Of a stretch of DNA of 10,106 bases, positions 6,137-10,106 are shown piece by piece. The number at the start of each line of letters is the position of its first letter. Positions within the stretch are counted from its first letter, which is position 1. The stretch comes from Nitrospina sp. (GTDB lineage Bacteria > Nitrospinota > Nitrospinia > Nitrospinales > Nitrospinaceae). Both the position numbers and the translations under genes were made by a program. The stretch is taken from NCBI GenBank assembly GCA_004357435.1, contig SMVS01000097.1, forward strand, positions 1 to 10,106, written 5' to 3'. The notes below the pieces were generated by a model that saw only the letters and a program-made list of their open reading frames with translations, made no database searches and was not told the origin of the DNA.

Positions 6137-6250
6137 TCGTATTTTTGAAGGTAACTTGCGATGCCGGAAATTTGTATCCGCAGTCTCATGTCGCGAGATT
6201 AATCGCCATGCCTGGAGTGCTGGCAACAGTTTCCTGGCTCAAATTACAAA

Positions 6251-6302
6251 ATCGCCCCACCGTCCCCAATCCGGTGTGGCCCCGATGAGTTTCCTTTTTT
6301 TC
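6251..6302 (+). terminator. Probable intrinsic terminator after the 67-residue gene
   Basis: GCCCCACCG (6254-6262) pairs with CGGTGTGGC (6272-6280) at 8 of 9 positions. An outer ATCG/CGAT (6251-6254 and 6283-6286) can extend the stem across a small bulge. A T-rich run TTTCCTTTTTTT begins at 6290. The run is slightly displaced, so strength is uncertain. The rest of 6137-6442 shows no convincing gene or promoter. Confidence 0.45.
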
Positions 6303-6442
6303 CTCCCCAAGAGGTTGGGCGGCGTATTCGTCCGATTCACTCCACCCTCATAGATATTTTTCATTTCATCTTTTATGCAATTTCCCCACATTCTATTGTA
6401 GATTGTTCCTCCAGGTTTTAACCTATTCATCCGAGGCGGATT

Positions 6443-7294
6443 TTGGCACGATTCCAGTTGGGTATCACTCGCGTTCCCCATCAACACACCGTCATCCAGA
6501 TCTATCAGGTGCTTGATGTGGCCATGAACATCATGAGCATCGGCCAGTATTCAGTGATGATCCCGGGGCTGGCCAGCGATCAGGTTCGACAAAATCCAGA
6601 CACCCAATTGGTCACGACGATCGGTTTTGGCCGGATGTTCTGGTTGTTTGCCTGGCACGGCATGCAACCCCGGCACATGCAGGACTTCGAGGAATGGCAG
6701 GGAGAAGAGGGTCACATCCTGCCAGCCACCGAGGGCGACCTGGCGGTGGTGCTGTCCTCCAACCGCAAAGATTGTGTGATGGACCTGGCCGGGCAAGTGG
6801 AGCGACAGTTGCAAGGCATGGTTGTAAAAGTTGATGAAGTGCACAGTGTTGCCGCGACCGAGTGCGATGCTGGAGCGGCCGAGTTGCCGGAAGAATTATT
6901 CATCGACAGTGCAGAACCGGATTTCACTGGAGGGTGTTTTCTTTTTACCCAACGGTACCGGTTTGAGCGTCCCGCAACTCCGGGAATTCACTTTCAGAAA
7001 GCGGTCCAACTTTCCGGCCGGCAAAACGAAATGCTGGTTCATGGCTTGCCTTATGCCGGGGAGCAGGAGCAGGGAGAGATGCTGACAGTCTACATGCGCG
7101 ATCCCTCTGTGCTGGAGAGTGTTTTTCAGCGTATGATGATGGATTCGCCCGCTGACCCGGCCCGGCACTGGCTTCAGGATTGCCCAGCCGTATCCGGGAC
7201 TTTATTTTTTGTGCCTTCGCTGGATGTCCTGACCGGACTGCGCATGGGAGGAATCCGTATGAACCGGTTTTCTGCCACCCAGCAATTCAAATAA
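6443..7294 (+). CDS. DyP-type peroxidase-like protein lacking catalytic motifs
   Basis: This 283-residue protein follows the dye-decolourising peroxidase (YfeX/DypB) layout. It opens with FQLGI; then come TTIGFG (58-63), ILPATEGDL (92-100), VKVDEVHSV (128-136), DFTGGCFLFTQRYRF (160-174), LPYAG (202-206) and SGTLFFVPSLDVL (251-263). His183 (PGIHF) aligns with the proximal haem histidine. The distal GxxDG stretch is replaced by CDAGAAELPE, and the Arg of the family's VRxxxPYG segment falls on Val199 (LVHGLPY). Peroxidase chemistry of the normal type is therefore doubtful, though haem binding may remain. The start is TTG 6443: an in-frame TAA lies at 6419, AGGCGG precedes the TTG, and the N-terminal FQLGI matches the family. 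The next ATG (6527) would remove the first beta strand. Repeat copy B begins at the next base. Confidence 0.85.
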   Translation: MARFQLGITRVPHQHTVIQIYQVLDVAMNIMSIGQYSVMIPGLASDQVRQNPDTQLVTTIGFGRMFWLFAWHGMQPRHMQDFEEWQGEEGHILPATEGDLAVVLSSNRKDCVMDLAGQVERQLQGMVVKVDEVHSVAATECDAGAAELPEELFIDSAEPDFTGGCFLFTQRYRFERPATPGIHFQKAVQLSGRQNEMLVHGLPYAGEQEQGEMLTVYMRDPSVLESVFQRMMMDSPADPARHWLQDCPAVSGTLFFVPSLDVLTGLRMGGIRMNRFSATQQFK

Positions 7295-7369
7295 CCCCTT
7301 GCAGGGGAGGCAATGGGCTGAACTCTGTGCATCATGCCTAATAGTTGTTAGGTGCAAGCAGAGTGTGAC
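7295..7369 (+). repeat. Dispersed repeat, copy B (directly after the DyP-like gene)
   Basis: This is the partner of the copy at 5334-5409. It starts CCCC-TTGCA-GGGG (hairpin), then AGGCAATGGGCTGA, the shared TCATGCCTAATA (7332-7343) and ends GTGTGAC. Internal pairing is better here than in copy A: CCTAA (7337-7341) with TTAGG (7348-7352), and CTCTG (7323-7327) with CAGAG (7359-7363). It begins at the base after the DyP-like stop codon and is followed by a terminator. Confidence 0.75.
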
Positions 7370-7379
7370 CCTTTTTACT

Positions 7380-7405
7380 CCGGGCCTTGCCCGGTTCATT
7401 TTTTT
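7380..7405 (+). terminator. Intrinsic terminator
   Basis: CCGGGC (7380-7385), loop CTT, GCCCGG (7389-7394) form a perfect 6-bp GC stem. TTCA and a 7-base T-run (7399-7405) follow. It closes transcription from the DyP-like gene. Because the next start codon is at 7420, it could also act as an attenuator of that gene. Confidence 0.8.
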
Positions 7406-7419
7406 GAAAGAGTTCATTG

Positions 7420-7908
7420 ATGAGCAATTCTGAGCTTTCGGCGGATGATTTGGAAGTTTTGAAACAAACCGCACTGAACAATCCTAATGATGTGACGGCC
7501 CATTTGGATTTGGGCGCTGGCCTGATTGGTCAGATGAAGGGTCAGGAAGCCTTGGAGGCGTACATGAAAGCCGTCCGGCTTCAGCCGGAAAATGCCAAGG
7601 CTCACTTTGGCCTGGCGAAGGCCTTCGATGCTCTCCGGCGTTATGACGAGATGATCGACGCTTTTAAGGAGGCGACATTTCTGGCTCCGGACTGGGCAGA
7701 AGCTTCCTACAATCTGGGTCTCGCTTTGATGGTGGTGGGCCAATACGAGGACGCGGGCGAATCTCTTCAGCAGACAGTGAAGATTCAGCCGGATCATGCG
7801 GAAGCGCATCGAGTGCTCAGTCTCGTGTACGGCCTCACCGGGGAAAAAGATGCCGCCGAATTTCATAAAAAAGAAGCCGCGCGATTGAATCCCGAACTCA
7901 AAGCTTGA
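7420..7908 (+). CDS. Small tetratricopeptide-repeat protein
   Basis: This 162-residue protein is almost wholly TPR. About four 34-residue units lie at 25-58, 59-92, 93-126 and 127-159, each with the pattern of small residues at helix contacts (AHLDLGAGLIGQ, AHFGLAKAFDAL, ASYNLGLALMVV, AHRVLSLVYGL) and Pro-Asp/Glu at turns (LQPEN, LAPDW, IQPDH, LNPEL). No signal peptide, membrane helix or catalytic domain is present, so it is a cytoplasmic protein-protein adaptor with unknown partners. ATG 7420 is preferred over TTG 7417; the ribosome site (AAAGAG) is only fair. The start lies 14 bases beyond a terminator T-run, so expression must come by read-through or from a promoter I cannot see. A long gene-free region follows. 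Confidence 0.9.
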   Translation: MSNSELSADDLEVLKQTALNNPNDVTAHLDLGAGLIGQMKGQEALEAYMKAVRLQPENAKAHFGLAKAFDALRRYDEMIDAFKEATFLAPDWAEASYNLGLALMVVGQYEDAGESLQQTVKIQPDHAEAHRVLSLVYGLTGEKDAAEFHKKEAARLNPELKA

Positions 7909-8453
7909 GCCCTTGAGTGGCAGCGTTTTTCATAAATCAAATGACCCGGCGTGATAGGCACTTTCATGCTGGGCACCAACGAATAATCTGGGGCAATGCA
8001 GATTCCCGGTATTCCATCACCGTGAGCTTTAAATAATTATTGAAATGCCATGGATGATATTTAAATCAGCCCGGCCGTGTTCCTCTATTCTCAGGGAAAG
8101 CGGCGTGCCTCAAGATGATATAGTTGGAGTTTGGTGGCCTAAAAGCCGTTACAAGACTACTCGAATCAATTGATTTAGGTGGTTGACAGCTTGCTCAATT
8201 TTGGTTAAAAATTATATTTATCCGTATTTTTCACTCATATTATGGTGGGTAGGTGGTTTTCCCCCTCATCCGAGAAAATACCAGATTTTTGACCATCTAA
8301 AGCATATTTCCCTTCTAAAGGGCCTTTATTTTAGGTGGAATGTCCATTATACTAAATAAATCAATAAGTTGATCCGATATTTCCAGAGTTTCATTGGAGT
8401 CGCAAATGAAATTGCAGCTTTGATTTTAACGATTTAAAGCGTTAGGAATTTTG
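7909..8453. other. 545-bp gene-free region before the coiled-coil gene
   Basis: No convincing ORF, RNA gene or strong terminator is visible. It holds a sigma-70-type promoter candidate (8183-8211), a 5-bp hairpin CCCTT-CTA-AAGGG (8310-8322) and three copies of TAGGTGG (8176, 8250, 8332). It becomes AT-rich from about 8160. Its length suggests a long leader or several regulatory inputs for the gene at 8454. Confidence 0.5.
8183..8211 (+). promoter_or_regulatory. Possible sigma-70 promoter upstream of the coiled-coil gene
   Basis: TTGACA (8183-8188) is a perfect -35 box. At 17-base spacing the -10 position reads TAAAAA (8206-8211), matching TATAAT at four of six. AT-rich DNA follows. If used, it gives a leader of roughly 230 bases before the ATG at 8454. 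Confidence 0.4.
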
Positions 8454-10106
8454 ATGGCTAAAGCACCTGCCAAGGGAGTCGCAGGCACTCTACAAGAAAT
8501 TTTGACCAACCTTCAGACTCAGGTGAAGGACCGCACTTTAGAGTTGGAGGCCGCGAACAAAAAGATCGCTGAACTGTCTCAGGGCGCTGGACCGGACCTC
8601 AGCGGCGATCTGAAAATGGAAAAAATCAAACGCGAAGAAGCGCAAAAAGCGTTTAAAGAATCCCAGGAAAAAGTGGCCACCCTCGAAAAAGAACTTAGCG
8701 AAGCCAAGTCTGCCGTTCCCGAGACAGGCCCTTCCAGCGCTGAGTTGGAGGCTGAAGTTGTAAAGCGCACCCAGCTTGAGCGGAGCCTTGCTGAACGCAC
8801 CGAAGAACTCCTCAGCACGAATAAAAAACTGGTTTCGGAATCCGACGCCCGGCGGAGCGCGGATGACGCCTTGAAAGCCGAGCAGGCGGAGTTGGCCAAA
8901 GGCGGGGATGGCACCGGGGCTTCCGATGTGATGCTCAAATCAGAAGTCGAGAGACGGGAAAAGCTGGAGGCCGAACTCAAGCAAACCCAGGCGGACCTCG
9001 AGGCCGCCTCGAAAAAATCCTCCGAGGGTTCCGGGACGGCAGAAGATCTGCAGAAAAAACTCGACGAAGCCATTAAATCTGAAGAGACCCTTAAAAAAGA
9101 TAAAGACGATCTGGCGAAAGCCAAGACGGACCTGGAAAGTCAAGTCAAGGATTTGCAGGAAAAACTGGAATCCGCGGAGACGGCCTCCGCCGAGGAGTCC
9201 GGCGCCGAAGATGTGATGCAACAGCAGGTCGACGAACTGCGTGAATCCGAGGAAGCGCTTAAAAAGGACAAGGCGGATTTGGAAGCCCAACTCCAGGGAG
9301 TTCAGGGTGAGTTGGGCGCCAGCCTGAAACAATCGTCGGAAGGTTCCGATGTGGCGGAAACCCTCCAAAAAAAGGTTGACGAAGTCCGCAAGTCTGAAGA
9401 GGTCCTCAAAAATGACAAGGCGCAATTGGAGACCCAGGTCAAGGAGTTCAAAGAAAAGATAGACGCCATCAACCTTGAAACGGCCAAAAGCTCGGGTGCG
9501 ACCGATGTCATGCAACAGCAGATTGAGGAAGCACGCGAGGCCGAGGAACAAGCGCAAGCCGCTAAACTTGATTTGGAAAAACAGGTCCATGAAAGTATGG
9601 ACATGTTGGAATCCACTAAAAAGGAAGTGGCGGACCTTAAGACGGATCGCGAAAAATTGGACGGGGAATTCAAAGATGTTCAGGGCAAGCTGGATGAAGC
9701 TTTGAAGGCTTCGGCCGAAGGTTCCGGTGCCGCTGAAGCATTGCAGAAACAAGTCGATGAAATCCGCGAGTCCGAAAAAACACTAAAAGATGAGAAAGGT
9801 CAGTTGGAAGGCCAGCTCAAGGGAGCTCAAGCCTCCCTGGATTCCGCATTGAAACAATCGGCGGAAGGTTCTGGTGCGGCGGAAGCTCTGCAGAAGCAAA
9901 TCGATGAAGTCCGCAAATCCGAAGAAGCTCTCAAGACCGCCAAGACCAAGCTGGAAGACCAGGTCACGGAAATGAAGGACAAATTGGATGCCTCCAGCCT
10001 GGACACCGCCAAGAGTTCGGGCGCCATGGAAGCGTTGCAAAAGCAGATGGGGGACATGCAAAAAACCAATGAAACTTTGAAGGGCGAAAAAGTAATTTTA
10101 GAGGAG
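8454..10106 (+). CDS. Long repetitive coiled-coil protein (3' end beyond window)
   Basis: The 551 visible residues read without a stop to the right edge. The sequence is highly charged (Glu, Lys, Asp, Gln), almost free of Pro and aromatics, and shows heptad spacing of Leu/Val/Ile/Ala throughout, so it is a long alpha-helical coiled coil. It is broken at intervals by short Gly/Ser-rich segments: GAGPDLSG (44-51), TGPSS (91-95), GGDGTG (150-155), EGSG (191-194), ESG (248-250), EGSD (296-299), SSGAT (346-350), EGSGAAE (422-428 and 471-477) and SSGA (521-524). There is no signal peptide or membrane segment in the visible part, so it starts in the cytoplasm. ATG 8454 follows AGGA at 8444-8447. No homologue is recognised; a structural or scaffold role is only an inference, and a terminal functional domain may lie outside the window. 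Confidence 0.85.
   Translation, partial: MAKAPAKGVAGTLQEILTNLQTQVKDRTLELEAANKKIAELSQGAGPDLSGDLKMEKIKREEAQKAFKESQEKVATLEKELSEAKSAVPETGPSSAELEAEVVKRTQLERSLAERTEELLSTNKKLVSESDARRSADDALKAEQAELAKGGDGTGASDVMLKSEVERREKLEAELKQTQADLEAASKKSSEGSGTAEDLQKKLDEAIKSEETLKKDKDDLAKAKTDLESQVKDLQEKLESAETASAEESGAEDVMQQQVDELRESEEALKKDKADLEAQLQGVQGELGASLKQSSEGSDVAETLQKKVDEVRKSEEVLKNDKAQLETQVKEFKEKIDAINLETAKSSGATDVMQQQIEEAREAEEQAQAAKLDLEKQVHESMDMLESTKKEVADLKTDREKLDGEFKDVQGKLDEALKASAEGSGAAEALQKQVDEIRESEKTLKDEKGQLEGQLKGAQASLDSALKQSAEGSGAAEALQKQIDEVRKSEEALKTAKTKLEDQVTEMKDKLDASSLDTAKSSGAMEALQKQMGDMQKTNETLKGEKVILEE
9024..10106 (+). repeat. Degenerate tandem repeat inside the coiled-coil gene (~49-residue units)
   Basis: Units begin with a Gly/Ser break and continue as xEALQKQxDExRKSEEALK, then a coil ending near a Leu/Lys/Gln segment. 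Breaks at residues 191, 248, 296, 346, 422, 471 and 521 give spacings of 57, 48, 50, 76, 49 and 50, so the common unit is about seven heptads. Two break types occur: EGSG/EGSD followed by xAExLQKK/Q, and SSGA/ESGA, mostly followed by DVMQQQ. DNA copies differ at many third positions, so the duplications are old. Confidence 0.75.

Noticed and set aside
6156..6353. 65-codon ORF after the small sigma-54-driven gene
   Set aside because: No ribosome site, unnatural composition, and it runs through a probable terminator hairpin.
6441..6458. A third -24/-12 promoter at TTGGCACGATTCC
   Set aside because: The -24 element is good, but 10 bases later there is GT instead of GC, and it overlaps the start of the DyP-like reading frame.
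7295..7369. Integron attC-like site (the reverse strand reads CCTAACAACTATTAGG)
   Set aside because: The short palindrome resembles attC core boxes, but the spacing, paired L boxes and long variable stem of attC are missing, and no integrase or cassette array is seen.
7895..7931. Terminator after the TPR gene (CTCAA-AGC-TTGAG and a later T-run)
   Set aside because: The stem is only 5 AT-leaning pairs and the T-run is about 20 bases away.
7946..7962. Sigma-54-like GGCACTTTCATGC
   Set aside because: GG and GC are 9 rather than 10 bases apart, a spacing change that sigma-54 does not tolerate well, and no gene follows closely.
8579..9752. Long leftward ORFs (181 and 270 codons) opposite the coiled-coil gene
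   Set aside because: Their Ser/Phe/Leu-rich translations are the antisense of repetitive Glu/Lys/Leu codons. They lack ribosome sites and overlap a much better frame on the other strand.

Overview
The window looks like chromosomal DNA of a Gram-negative bacterium of intermediate GC. Genes are moderately GC-rich and intergenic regions are AT-rich. The Gram-negative call rests on a probable lipoprotein and on sigma-54 control: an enhancer-binding activator plus two promoters of the -24/-12 type. Nothing fixes the phylum. Delta-proteobacterial or Nitrospinota-like lineages would fit, but that is a guess.

Left part (1-5360). A PAS/AAA+ sigma-54 activator, cut by the left edge, is read leftwards. 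A 241-bp intergenic region separates it from a rightward run of six closely spaced genes: a VOC (glyoxalase/dioxygenase-fold) protein, a pirin, an NmrA-type NAD(P)-binding protein, a four-helix membrane protein, an MBL-fold lipoprotein and a nitroreductase. The intergenic region holds a -24/-12 promoter facing the six genes and two dyads at enhancer distance. The simplest reading is that the activator switches on this operon. Its content points to handling of quinones, nitro compounds or other electrophiles, but no substrate can be read from the sequence.

Middle part (5361-7405). A long AT-rich region carries several inverted repeats, then a textbook sigma-54 promoter, then a leader with a perfect 14-bp inverted repeat that can also fold another way. 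This leads to an unrecognised 67-residue protein. Next is a DyP-peroxidase-like protein that lacks the usual catalytic Asp and Arg motifs. A roughly 75-bp repeat occurs twice, at the 3' end of the nitroreductase gene, where it encodes the C-terminus and stop, and directly after the DyP-like gene.

Right part (7406-10106). A small TPR protein starts only 14 bases after an intrinsic terminator. A 545-bp gene-free stretch follows, then the start of a long cytoplasmic coiled-coil protein of degenerate units of about 49 residues, cut by the right edge.

No CRISPR array, transposase, rRNA or tRNA was seen. The points most worth a second look are the sigma-54 redox operon, the MBL protein that keeps only one metal site, the DyP homologue without its peroxidase residues, the sigma-54-driven small protein with a switch-like leader, and the repeat that ends a gene.
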